From: Cyanophora paradoxa
Lineage: Eukaryota > Glaucocystophyceae > Cyanophorales > Cyanophoraceae
NCBI GenBank assembly: GCA_004431415.1
Contig: QPMI01000462.1
Span: forward strand, 1 to 40,146
Length of the DNA: 40,146 bases
Direction: 5' to 3'
The notes under the pieces were generated by a model, which worked only from the letters and a program-made list of their open reading frames with translations, was not told the DNA's origin and searched no databases. Of the stretch, positions 30,555-40,146 are shown piece by piece. Numbering within the stretch: the stretch's first letter is position 1; each line of letters opens with the position of its first letter. A program made the position numbers and the translations under genes.

Positions 30555-32326
30555 ATGCAAGTGCTATACTCCACGGCCAGTCGCAAACGACGTCTGAGTG
30601 GCGGTAAGTCGTCTCTGAACGTGGCGTCTTGGAACGCGCGCCTGATTTTCAGCTTCAAAGTTCAAATCGGCCGAAGTTCAAATCCTTCATATTCGCCTTT
30701 GGGTGACGAAGCAGTGGGTATTCACATTCCCAGTGTATCCAAAACTCACGTTGCGGTACTAATGCCACTAACGCTGCAGGTTTCAGTGCAGTTTACGAGC
30801 CAGGTGCCTTCCCGTCTATCTCGCGAGTTTTGACTCTCAAACCTACTCAAACACAACATTCGAAGGCGAAGACTCAAACACACTAATACAAGACGAGTTT
30901 ACAATTCGAAAACCGTTGCGAAATCGCTTTTTGCGTCCAGGTGGGCACTCGGTTTCCTCGCCATTTTGAACCAAATGCCAACCCCCCAGCAGACATTCAG
31001 AAATGCATTGTGCCATTTCGAGCAGTCATCCAAAACATTGAACAATTCCTTGCGTCTTCTGGAAAGGAAGCCAAACGAATCAACCTCTGCTTTGAAGTCT
31101 ATTCATGGGCGCTTGCGTCGGTAACGCATACCGATCTTTGGGGTCCTGAGGTTGTTTTTTTCGAAGATCTTTTTATAAAAGGTGAGCTAAGCACACGCAG
31201 CCCGATCTCGTCAGGCCCTTTGAATCCAGCTTGCAGGCCTCAAAAGAGAATTGGACGTGTGCGGGTTCGGGCGTGGATTCGATCTTCTGTTTGCAGAGCT
31301 TGACCCATTTCCAGTCATACCAAAACCGGAGGATATTTCATTAGCGAAGCTACTTGCTTTATGTATGATCGAACGTATGTTTTCGTTCTTTTGTCAAGAC
31401 ACATGTCACCTGACAGTGCCCTAGATAATCCCGAAAACAAGTCATCACCACTTCATTCACTCTGTGTCCGAGCAGCATCGACAACGATATTCGCGGCGTG
31501 GGCAAGAGTCGCGGAATTGACCAAAGATCTCGAAACTGTGCTTCTGCACGAAAAAGAGCAGGACACGTTTCGTAACAGAGCTGTTCAAATTGCACGCTTA
31601 ATCGTGTTTGGATATATGCATGCTGGTGAATTTTGATTCTTCGGTATTCGTTTTTGTGATAAAACGTTGCTGATCTATTTTTGTCGCAGCCTTGATCTGT
31701 CAAATCCGTGCCCCAGCCGAAGTGCTTCTGAAGGCGGCTGTTGTGAATGCATTTCATGACCTCAGACAAGAAGTCCAGAATGATTTCATCCAACTCCATC
31801 CTCAATTGCACAGGGCTGATTTTCAGCTAGGTGTGTTATATTGATCGGTCTTTGTACATGTATGGTTGCCAATAACGTTTTGGAAGAAAATGTTTCGCAG
31901 GGTGCAAGCACTGCTGAACTTCGGTGCCTGGAACATTTATCGCTCGCAACATTGTATTCCGTGAGCCATGTGGGCGCAATTTGGCGCACAAGTTATCCTT
32001 CTTCGGCTTTGCGATCTTGTCTTCGAGCACACACTTCAATTCCGAGCTCGAGTCTCCAACGATTTGTATCCTTGCTTCTTGTTCTCGGTTTGTCGAACCT
32101 GAAGCTTCGATTGCAAAGATGCATCTGAGGCCCGAAAACAGAAATGCGGGAAAGATTTCAGTTGGGGCATCCTCATCGAATCAAACCTGAATCCGACTTG
32201 CGAAAAGATCCTTCTGAGAAGGTCAAAAAGCAGTTGGTTGACGCATCAGCTGCCTTCATCGACCTTGTGTTCAAGATGAGCGATATGCTGCAGAGCGCCC
32301 AGGGGATCCCTATTCCAAGTGAGTGA
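30555..32326 (+). CDS. Multi-exon gene of unknown function (helical)
   Basis: ATG 30555 (MQVLYSTASRKRRLSG); the first intron starts at the perfect donor GTAAGT (30604) and ends near 30651. Later exons: 30941-31181 (IQKCIVPFRAVIQNIEQFL, SGKEAKRINLCFEVYSWAL), 31237-31374 (phase 1 on both sides; FDLLFAELDPFPVIPKPEDI), about 31480-31610 (FAAWARVAELTKDLETVLLH), 31690-31830 (PAEVLLKAAVVNAFHDLRQE), about 31905-31962 (LRCLEHLSLATLYS) and a last exon near 32150-32326 (KVKKQLVDASAAFIDLVFKM). Mostly amphipathic helices, one LRR-like strand; no domain recognised. The junction after 31374 and that after 31830 do not resolve cleanly. It could be fused to the next gene through the GTGAGT at 32321. Confidence 0.45.
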
Positions 32327-32396
32327 AATATTCCTTCCTATAAGGAATAGGGCCTTTTTAAGTGCCGTTTTTCTTGCGTCGTATTTCGAAGTCCTG

Positions 32397-34787
32397 ATGT
32401 CAAAATCAGAGACGCTCGCACAACATATGCATCACTCTATCGGCGCTCACGTGCACCATTCTACGCCGACGTCGGAGCAGTGCGAACCTGTCGATTCTGG
32501 TGTCCCATTGACAGCTTGGAGCCATTTGTGCTTGGACGTTTTGGACGCTCTTTTTGATGTCATCGGTCTCGCGGGCGTCCTCGACGCTCCTGATCAAGGA
32601 CTGCTTCGTGTTTCCCAATACTTTATGCAGTCGTTCAAGAATCATCGTTGGAAAGAACTCCAAATTGGGACGCTCTGGGCCGACACCAAAGCTCTCCAGA
32701 AGCTGCGATGGATTCGACATCGTTTTGCAAACGGGTCTCTGAAGCTCAGGAACCCCCTTCAACTATCGATCACTCTTCACACTCAACCGGATATGTCTAC
32801 GGCAACTCAAGCTGCCCAAGAAGTTCTCGGTCTTCTTCGTTGCTTATCGCGAGGAGGAATTCGCCTGCAGTCCTTTTTTCTCGAGTGTTCTGTTCCAGAC
32901 TCCCACGCATTCCGCTCCGCTGTAATCGAAACACTCGGGAACGGTCTCTCGGCTGTTCGTCTTGACATTTGTGAGCATCGTAATATCCGGCACTTCGAGG
33001 AGTATCTTCGACATACTGAAACTGATTCGGTGCCACATCTCAGCTGCGATTTTACCGAGCCGTCCAATTTCAGCGCATCGATTCCATCGATGCAACATTT
33101 CAACACCTTCCTATCTTTTATGCAGAGTTTGCATCGCCTTCAGTCGCTTGATTTGCGTTCACATGGCATCGGCGGATTTTTCGAGCTGGATGATGTTCTA
33201 CGAATTGGAGCTGCAACGCGGGCACTCGTCTGTCTTCGTGTTCCTCTGCAGAATGTCACCGCTCGAACTCCTTCACAGCTCGTCGCTGCCCTTCCAAACC
33301 TGCAGGTGCTTTGAATGCATCCCACTCAACAACAAGTCTTATTTGCACAGGAACTGGAGATTCGGGGTGAAAACGTTCCTTTTTACGGCGCGGAAAACTC
33401 TCCACCTATTGCTAGCAGTGGCAGTGTCAATTTGAAAACTCTTGGTAGCTTCGTTGGATTATTACTGGTGTCATACGTTCATTTATCTGAACTTCCACGT
33501 GCGCAGTGCTCGACTTTCCAATGCGAAAGGGGATGTTCACTGCGATCATAGCCTCGATTTTTGGTGTGATCGATTATCTGTCCGACACTGAAGACTCGGA
33601 CAAAGAAATCGCGAGCTCATCGCGAACACTTCCAAATGTCATTTTCGGCGGTTCCGGGCCCCGCAGACTGGATTTGGTATTTCGTCGTCTCTTATGGCCT
33701 TGAAGCATGGGGTCGTCTTCGATTGCAACGATATTTCTGCGATTGCTAAACTGGTCTGAAAGTATTTTTCAAACATTAAGCACGTTCTCTGACCTGAGTT
33801 CAGGAATCTTGTGCATTTCATGTTCCTTGCACATGGCTGGCGAAGCGAAATCTGGATTACTTTTCCCAATCAACATGCAAGATTCCGTTCAGCAGATCAC
33901 TTCAGAGCATGAGTTATGTGATTTTGAATCACCATGAATCTAATCGACTTGCGTCACTTTCTTCAAATATACCGTCTCTCCTACATCTCCGCCTCACGTT
34001 TCATCTGCGCTTCCGTCGCATATACGATGACATGGCGGAGCCGAATGAAGGGTTTATTGCCCATGAGAATCAGCAAGAATGCCTGTCTGCATGGAGTGAT
34101 GCCCTCAGCTCTCGCCATCTCAGTTCCCAGTTAAAGAGTGTCAGCCTTCACCTTGTTGGAGCTCGAGATTATGTTTCGGTGGCACTTGCCGAACTCATCT
34201 TTGCAGCAAGGAACACGTTGCGTGAGTTTTGTTACGTGGGTGAACCTTTTGGAGAACCGGTCGCGATTGCTCTCTCGACATGCAAACGTCTTCAACGAAT
34301 CCATGTCGTTTTCGAAAACTTTAGACCTTCCAAGCTCTCAACAGAATGGCCGATAGGTTATCAGCCGCTTTCGGAAGCCCTGTCTTCCCCGCAGGAGAGC
34401 GAGGCATCTGTTCCATTGGATATTTGGATGCAAGAGCTGATTCCTTTGGCGCGATGCAAGCCGGACGTGCTGGCAGAGTGCAGTATTGCTTTCAGTCGTT
34501 GCCGCGGTAGTGTCACCGACGACTATGCCGCGCGTCTGCTTCACATTCTCCCATACTGGACGATTTCGGAGTGTTTGTGCGGAGGCCATACTGGACGAAA
34601 TGCCTGCGGCTACGTCGTGTACACGGAGGGAAACGAGAAATGCCGTCTTCTGGACTTCCGTCAGCAGGCGGCGCAGCGCTCGTGTGATTTTCATTTTCGG
34701 GATACATATGCAGCTATGTTAAGAGGACTTTACGGAGAAATGACTTGCATGATGCCGTCGTGTAATGAATGTCTTCCGGCTTCTTAG
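32397..34787 (+). CDS. F-box/LRR (RNI-like) protein, multi-exon
   Basis: ATG 32397; exon 1 to 33305, exon 2 33351-33444, exon 3 from 33507 (LDFPMRKGMFTAIIASIFGV), last long exon to TAG 34787; phases agree for the first three. After a His-rich tail (HMHHSIGAHVHH) comes an F-box-like segment: PLTAWSHLCLDVLDALFDVI then LLRVSQYFMQSFKNHRW. LRR strands follow: IRLQSFFLEC, LSAVRLDICEHR, LHRLQSLDLRSHG, ALVCLRVPLQ, IPSLLHLRLTF, LKSVSLHLVG, CKRLQRIHVVFEN. The C-terminal tail is Cys-rich (CMMPSCNECLP). Likely SCF substrate receptor. Between 33680 and 33900 the frame is unclear (two competing readings, IWYFVVSYGLEAW or SLMALKHGVVFD), so an exon is missing or damaged. Confidence 0.6.
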
Positions 34788-34794
34788 AACAGTG

Positions 34795-35550
34795 TACTAG
34801 GACCAATCATGATCATGTACTGGAGTTAACGTTCCGATGGCCGGGCACGGGTCGTGATCTTGATCATGAGCCCCGGGCCCCGGGCATGGCTGCCCTTCCT
34901 GCAGCTCAGCGGCTGTACATGTGATCGCACCTCGCCGCCGGCGCCCCGGGGGCTACTTGCCTCTGCCACTGCCGCCGTGCCACGCGCATGTACGGTGCTG
35001 ATCACGAATCATGCTCATGATCATGAGGCCCGGGCCCGGGGCTTGGTTGCCCTCCCTGCAGCGGAAGTCACATTTTCCCCGCCTGGGCCCCAGGGGCCTC
35101 CGCGGGCTCCCTTCAAGGCTTCCTAAAGATCTCAAAGTCTGCCAATGCCGCACTGCCACATGTTCACTGAGTCAGTGCTCATTACGAGACATGACATGAT
35201 CATGAGCCCCGGACCTGGCTGCCCTGCCTCAGGGCCTGCAGCTGTGATCCCACCGGTACCTCGCCCCGGGGCCGGCGCCTCCGAGGCCGGGCGCCCTGAG
35301 GGCTCTAGCTCCTGGAGTCCTCGCCTCTGCCACTGCCGCCGTGCCACGCGCATGTACGGTGCTGATCATGAGGCCCGGGCCTGGGGCTCGTCATGCCATG
35401 ATGAGTCATGATATGATCATATAAGCCCCGGGCCTGGCTGCCCTAGGCCTGCCTTCAACTGTAGCCGATGTCACGATCGCAAGTCGTGGTACGGTCCGAT
35501 GATCATTATCGATATCATTCATGAGCCCCGGGCCCGGCTTCAATTTCTCC
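34795..35550 (+). repeat. GATCATGA / CCCGGG degenerate tandem repeats, right boundary
   Basis: Repeating phrase gatcatgagccccgggcc at about 34863, 35020, 35198, 35365, 35415 and 35515, with longer shared blocks such as ctctgccactgccgccgtgc followed by cacgcgcatgtacggtgctgatca at 34964 and 35328 (364 bp apart). Open frames here are short and follow the repeat, so none is called. The motif matches the boundary at 11.7-12.2 kb. Confidence 0.75.
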
Positions 35551-35744
35551 GGAGTTATGATTGCTCATTGTACACTAGCTTTTTTCCAAATAGCCATACG
35601 GGGGCATTGTTGTATTGGCAGAGACCACAAATGCGACCTGAACGCTGGTAAATATAGGCTATTATATAGCCCGGGCCAGGACATTCGTTGCTAGGAGGGC
35701 TGGGACCTACCCAAACTGCCTTCCGAGTTCTAACTAGCCCCCCG

Positions 35745-35995
35745 GGGGATGGTGGAATGGGAAGGGGGGGTCTTGGCGGGGGGAGTCGGCACCAGGCAGG
35801 GTCGGGGGGGGCCTTGGCGGGCGCTGGGGGTCGGGGGGGTGGAATGGGAAGGGGGATCTTGGCGGGGGAGTCGGCACCAGGCAGGGTCGGGGGGGCCTTG
35901 GCGGGCGCTGGGGGGGCGGGGGCCGCATGCCTGGGGGGGGATGGGGGGGGTACGCGGACCGGCTTCGGGGGGGGGGGGGGGGGGGGGTTACGCGG
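35745..35995 (+). repeat. G-run-rich tandem repeat (G-quadruplex prone)
   Basis: Two copies of ggtggaatgggaaggggg...cttggcgggc...gtcggcaccaggcaggg (about 35750 and 35838, roughly 88 bp apart) and then G runs of up to about 20 bases near 35968-35987. Almost all G runs are on the plus strand. Coding frames across it are Gly-rich low complexity and not called. Confidence 0.8.
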
Positions 35996-36796
35996 TGTCG
36001 CGTGCCGCGATTCCCTCGGATTAGGCTAGCCGGCAGTCTATGCGTAGCCGCTAGCCCTAGTCTAGTGCTATCGAGCAGCTAGCTCTAGCACTCTCTGTAT
36101 TCTGACTTAGCGCCGGGCGCGACTCCGTTTGGGGGTACGCGATCCCTGGACGGGTACACTTGTGAATAGACCACTTGTGCTCCCAGCTACAGCCCCAGCC
36201 CGTGCGTGACCGCACGGACGCTGCACCGGGTGGGAATCCTCTCATCCGACAGGCGCCATCTGCTCACGGAGCCAGAACCCCGATCATCAGCGACCCGTCA
36301 TCAGCAACCGACCCAGCTCGGCGACCGCGGCTCAGCCGGCGCGCAGGTAGACCTCAGCAGAGGTCGTGGGTCGCTTCTCGCGCCCCGCCTGCGCCGCTCC
36401 GGGCTGATCCGCAGTTGGCGACCGAACATTCTGGAAAGAACCAGAACTTAGTCCTGCGGATCCAGGAACGCGCGCGAATACCGAGGGATCCCCGTCCCGA
36501 TCGGATCGTCGCCGTTTCCTGAGCGAGCTGCGTGCGAGCCCGTGGGATCATTCCTGATCGGTCGCTAGTCACTCGCCGCGACGCCAGCCTTCTCCGGCTG
36601 TTGCGATCGTGCTGGACAAGACGAAGAGCGATCGGATCGACGGCTGAGGCGTGCGCGCCCGAGCTGTCTCCGGAATCGCCGCAGCCGAGCTAGTGAGCTT
36701 GCTCGCCGCTGCTGTGGACCACGACGGCCTCGGATCTCGAGCGAGGCACATTCTCTCACGGAAAAGCGTGGCATTACGTCGCCGCTTGACCTGAGA
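35996..36796. other. Region with no recognised gene, upstream of retroelement
   Basis: Rich in ctag sites near 36025-36090 (gctagccgg, ctagccctagtctag), then ordinary GC-rich sequence. It should contain the 5' LTR and leader of the retroelement, but with no 3' copy in the window an LTR cannot be delimited, and no primer binding site is obvious. Confidence 0.3.
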
Positions 36797-37297
36797 ATGT
36801 CCTCGGGGACCGGAGCCTCCGCGGAGTTCGTCGTCCGGGCCGCGCACGCGCGTGGCGCCGCCGACATGGACTCTATGAGCGGATCAAATGTTTTGCAATG
36901 GATCCAGAGCCTGCCGAAGCTGCCGCCGGGCAGCGATCAGCGCACGGTTCAGGACCACCTCCGCCAGTTCGAGAGCTGCGCGAGCATGAGCAAGGACTTG
37001 CTCAGTGTCTCGCCGACTGCACACATTGAAGTGCAGAAGCGAACTGGGTGGGCTCTTCTCGGCACGCTAGATCACGGGCACCCCGTGCGCCAGAACATCT
37101 CGCTGTTCCAGAGCGCCGAGCAGATCGACACTCGCGAGCTCGAGAAGCTGAAGGCGTACCGGGCCGAGCGTGCGCGCACGAGCACGGCGGACCCGCGAGA
37201 CGTCGCGATCCTCGAGACGCTCGACGAGAAGATCGCGCAAGCCGAGGAGGGCTTGCAGCGGACCGCCCCAGCAACCTGCTCTATTACGAGCACGTGA
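36797..37297 (+). CDS. Retroelement 5' ORF (gag-like position, coiled coil)
   Basis: ATG 36797 or the later ATG 36866 opens a 130-165 aa frame. It lacks a zinc knuckle (CCHC) and a protease DTG/DSG motif, and is mainly helical: SNVLQWIQSLPKLPPGS, AEQIDTRELEKLKAYRAERA, VAILETLDEKIAQAEEGLQ. It stops at 37297, just where the RT frame begins in another phase, so the join is either a frameshift site or damage. Position suggests the tail of gag or the gag-pol linker; the short length suggests that most of gag is missing or unrecognisable. Confidence 0.45.
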   Translation: MSSGTGASAEFVVRAAHARGAADMDSMSGSNVLQWIQSLPKLPPGSDQRTVQDHLRQFESCASMSKDLLSVSPTAHIEVQKRTGWALLGTLDHGHPVRQNISLFQSAEQIDTRELEKLKAYRAERARTSTADPRDVAILETLDEKIAQAEEGLQRTAPATCSITST

Positions 37298-38800
37298 TCA
37301 AACTCACGACTCGCCTTCCGGTGTTCACGCCTCCGCGGCGTATGAACCCGCACGCCGAGGAACACGCCCGCAAGGAAATTCAGAAACTCCTTGAGCTTGG
37401 GCTGATCGAGCCCTCCCAAGCGGCATATGGCTCGCCGGTAGTGCTGGCCCCCAAAAAGGACGGCACTTGGCGTTTCTGTGTCGACTATCGGAGGCTGAAT
37501 CAGATCACCGAGCGGGACGTGTTTCCCCTACCCCGCATAGACGACCAGCTCGAGCGCCTCCGCGGCTCGATGGTCTTCTCGACTGCTGACGCGACTGCCG
37601 GCTTCTGGCAGCTGCCTCTGCACCCCGGCTCCCGAGCCTACACTGCATTTGTGGTCCCCTGGGGTCACTTTCAGTGGAAGGTTACGCCGTTTGGGGTCAC
37701 GAACGGGCCCGCGGCATTCTCCCGCGCGATCACTGCGATCCTGGGCCCTTGCTGACCACCTGCGTCGTCGCGTACATCGACGATATCACGGTCTTCTCAC
37801 CGTCCATCGATCAGCACCTTCTAGACTTGAAGGCGCTCTTCGAGACGATCTCTAAGGCGAACCTGCGCCTGAAGCCGTCGAAGTGCCGCTTCTGCGTGCC
37901 TGAAATCGACCTTCTCGGCCACCGCATCTCCGCCGAAGGGATCCGCCAGGACCCTGCGAAGACCAAGGTGATCACGGACTGGCAGACGCCGAAGAACGCG
38001 GACGAGCTCCGCTCGTTCCTCGGCCTCGCCGGCTACTACCGCCGCTTTGTCGAGAACTTCTCCAAAGTGGTGCACGCCATGCAGCGCCTTCTATTGAAGG
38101 ACGCCGTCTGGAGTTGGCCAGAGGACGGCCCCGCCGACCGCGCCTTTAAGGAGCTGAAAGAACTCCTGGGCCGCGATATTATATTGCGGTTCCCGGACTT
38201 CTCGAAGCCCTTCATTCTCCAGACGGACGCCAGCACCTACGCTATCGGCGCAATTCTGAGCCAGGCCGACGACAAAGGCGTCGAGCGGCCGCTCGCGTTC
38301 ATCAGCCGCACGCTGCTGCCGGCCGAGATGAACTACTCCGCTACGGAGCTGGAGTGCCTCGCAGTAGTCTGGGCCATTAAGTATTGGCGCCACTATCTGC
38401 TGGGCGGCCCCCAGTTCCTGGTGCGGACCGACCACCACGCCCTCCAGTGGCTGAAGACGCTGGACCCGACGACGGGCCGCCTCGGTCGCTGGTCCCTGCT
38501 CTTGCAGGCCTACGACTTTGAGATCGTCTACCGCCCTGGCAAGCAGAACGGGGGTCCCGACGCGTGCTCGCGTCTCCCTAAGGACCACCCCGTCTGGCAG
38601 CCAGGCGGTGCAGACGGTTCCTCGTCCAAGCCCGCGGCCTACAAGGGCGCCGAAGGCTTCGGCATCCCGCAACATGCTGTAGGGGCTGAGCCTGAGGATC
38701 CCGACGTCCCGCTGGGCATCTTTAGGATGCAGCTGGGCCCGACCGAGCGGGCCCTGCGCCAGCTCGCCAACTCCGCCGGCTTCCGCGCGGAAGCCCCAGC
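37258..38800 (+). pseudogene. Ty3/gypsy pol: reverse transcriptase and RNase H, frameshifted
   Basis: The RT N-terminal part in one frame: LPVFTPPRRMNPHAEEHA, YGSPVVLAPKKDGTWRFCVD, YRRLNQITERDVFPLPRIDD, MVFSTADATAGFWQLPL (first catalytic Asp), ending at TGA 37753. The other frame resumes with VAYIDDITVFS, the YxDD-type active site (two Asp), then LGHRISAEGI and LRSFLGLAGYYRRFV. RNase H: LQTDASTYAIGAILS (Asp), TELECLAVVWAIKYWRHYLL (Glu), VRTDHHALQWL (Asp), then YRPGKQNGGPDACSRLP at its end. The break at about 37740-37750 separates fingers from the YIDD palm motif, so this copy cannot make full-length RT without a frameshift. Confidence 0.85.
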
Positions 38801-40146
38801 CGAGGGTGGCCGAGCCGCTAGACGCCGAGCGCCCGGGCGGCGCCTGCGAGCGCCCCCTCTTCCCCGCCGGGCCGCTCCTCTTATGCAGAGGAGGAGTCGC
38901 GGCCCCTGTGCCAGCCAGTGCTCCTGAGGCCGAGCCCGACGCCGGCGCCCCTGAAGCGCCCGCGCCCGAGCCTGAGGGTGAGGCTGGCGGTGCTGCGGAA
39001 ACCGATTCCGACGCCGAGCCCCCGCCGCCAGAGCGCGCGCCGCGACGCCTGCCCCGCGAGCTCGCCAAGCTTGCTGCGTCGGCTGGGTTCGCTGAGGCCA
39101 AGGCCTCCGCCTCGGCTACTGACGCCGCCACGCGCAAGCGAGCGCGGGCCGCCCCAGAGCGCTTCGCGCCTCCCGCGCCAGAGTCGGTCTCGCCGCCCCG
39201 AAACGACGAGAGCCGGCCCGGCGCCCGCTGTCGAGGAGCGCGAGGCTCCCTCGGACGCGGAGATGCCCGACGCCCCTGAGGGCGACCTGGGCGCCCCGGC
39301 CGCGCTGCTAGAGGACGCTCACGCAGAGGCCGAGGCCTCGGGCGAGATCGATGACGAGTCGCTGCCGGAAGGGCCTGTCCCCTCCGACGCCTGCGACGCT
39401 GACGGCTTCCCCCTCGCTCTTGCGGAGCGAGTCCCGAAGCGCTCGGAAACCGGGCCCCGTCGGTGGGGCGCCAAGGGATTTGCCGAGCCGCGGCCCCTGC
39501 ATCCCGACGCGCTCTTCCTCGCGGCCCGCCTTGAGGCGGCAGCCTCGAGATGAGTACAACACGCGCCACTGGCGCTCCCGGTCGACCCCTCGGATCGGCC
39601 GGTGCCGATTCATATTGAGTGGGAGCCGGAGGACCCTGAGGGCGAGCCGCCTCCCGGGCCTCCGCGCCGACGCTCGCTCTCCCGGAGACTGCTCGCCACC
39701 AGATCCGCGTTCGGCCGGTCCCCCGGACCCAAGCCAGCGCCGCGGGCTCGAGGTCGCCCCTCTGCCCGCGGGCAGGCTTCCGACGACGCCGCCCCGCTCG
39801 AGCCTGAGACGGTCGCCGCCGAGGCCGCTGCCCCGCAGCGGTGGGTAGAACTCGACCCTAGAGGCCGGGACGTTCGCCCGCCGTGCAAGCCGGTCTTCGT
39901 GGATACCGTCCTCGACGCGTGGGCCTGCGGACCCTCGCCAGCCGTCGATGGGGCGCTCCCCGACGCGCTGCGCCGTATGTTCCCGCCCGAGAAGCGCAAG
40001 CGTCTGCTCGCCGCTCAGAAGGAGGATTCCTTCTGCAAGAAGCTTCTCGCCTTCCACGCAGAGGGCGAGAATCCAACTGTCTGTACCCGCGGCTCGAGGC
40101 GCGACGCAGATCCCTGCTCGCCCAGCTGCGCTCACTGCCTGCGGGC
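38800..40146 (+). pseudogene. Pol linker (Ala/Pro/Glu-rich) leading to integrase side
   Basis: After RNase H the natural reading moves to a second frame (AEPLDAERPGGACERPLFPA; PEAPAPEPEGEAGGAAETDS) and near 39210 to a third (VEEREAPSDAEMPDAPEGD), which runs to the window end with one TGA at 39551-39553. Two internal repeats are seen: LANSAGFRAEAPAE and LAASAGFAEAKASA. The last readable part, EKRKRLLAAQKEDSFCKKLL at about 39990-40050, has the shape that precedes the integrase zinc-binding domain in gypsy pol (AQ..D...). The roughly 450-codon low-complexity stretch is unusually long for the RNase H-integrase tether. Confidence 0.55.

Larger units (their letters stand above)
36797..40146 (+). 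mobile_element. Ty3/gypsy-like LTR retrotransposon, degenerate, cut by window end
   Basis: Reverse transcriptase and RNase H are unmistakable and in Ty3/gypsy order (RT then RNase H, integrase side after). The element runs off the right edge. At least four reading-frame breaks (near 37258-37300, 37745, 38800, 39210) and an in-frame TGA at 39551 show that this copy is not intact. A gag zinc knuckle and an aspartic protease are not seen upstream of RT. GC is higher than in the neighbouring gene island. Confidence 0.85.

Noticed and set aside
35996-36796. 5' LTR of the retroelement
   Set aside because: Without the 3' LTR in the window no boundary, TG..CA ends or primer binding site could be supported.
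1-40146. tRNA, rRNA, CRISPR arrays, bacterial operons
   Set aside because: None found; direct repeats present are satellites or duplications without spacer structure, and genes are spliced.

Overview
The window is nuclear eukaryotic DNA from an organism I cannot name. Genes are split by short GT-AG introns (roughly 35-115 nt, often with CAG|GT junctions that keep the frame). There are F-box/LRR-type genes, a degenerate Ty3/gypsy-like retroelement, and no operon, tRNA or rRNA signature. A protist, unicellular alga or fungus would fit. Because genes are spliced, most coordinates below span several exons; where splice phases agree across junctions I give exon positions.

Left third (1-11.5 kb, very GC-rich): a large palindromic, foldback-like element (about 242-10505) sits inside one copy of a gene. 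Its two outer arms of about 2.5 kb are near-identical reverse complements. Inside them lie a GC-rich minisatellite of about 40 bp units (2825-3825, with an inverted counterpart at 7010-7625), a 4.55-copy tandem array of 697-701 bp units (3826-7008), and an LRR gene fragment on the minus strand (7645-7990). The flanks are the two halves of an interrupted gene (1-241 and 10506-10718). A second, uninterrupted paralogue follows at about 10.94-11.46 kb.

Middle (12.2-34.8 kb, about half GC): a gene-dense island bounded on both sides by DNA rich in the palindromic motif TCATGATCATGA. From left to right it holds: a minus-strand multi-exon gene resembling class III PLP aminotransferases; a plus-strand F-box/LRR gene; a plus-strand gene built from duplicated exons; a second plus-strand F-box/LRR gene; a minus-strand F-box/LRR gene with a frameshift in the F-box; two divergent small genes whose start codons overlap in one CATG; a beta-rich multi-exon gene; a small helical gene; a minus-strand Cys-rich four-exon gene; a beta-propeller-like gene with a one-base frameshift; a multi-exon gene of unknown function; and a third plus-strand F-box/LRR gene. 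The recurring F-box plus leucine-rich repeat layout suggests a diversifying family, probably of SCF-type substrate receptors.

Right end (34.8-40.1 kb): degenerate GATCATGA/CCCGGG tandem repeats, a G-run-rich tract, a stretch with no recognisable gene, then a Ty3/gypsy-like pol (reverse transcriptase and RNase H, start of the integrase side) with several frameshifts and a long low-complexity insert between RNase H and the integrase side. It runs off the window.
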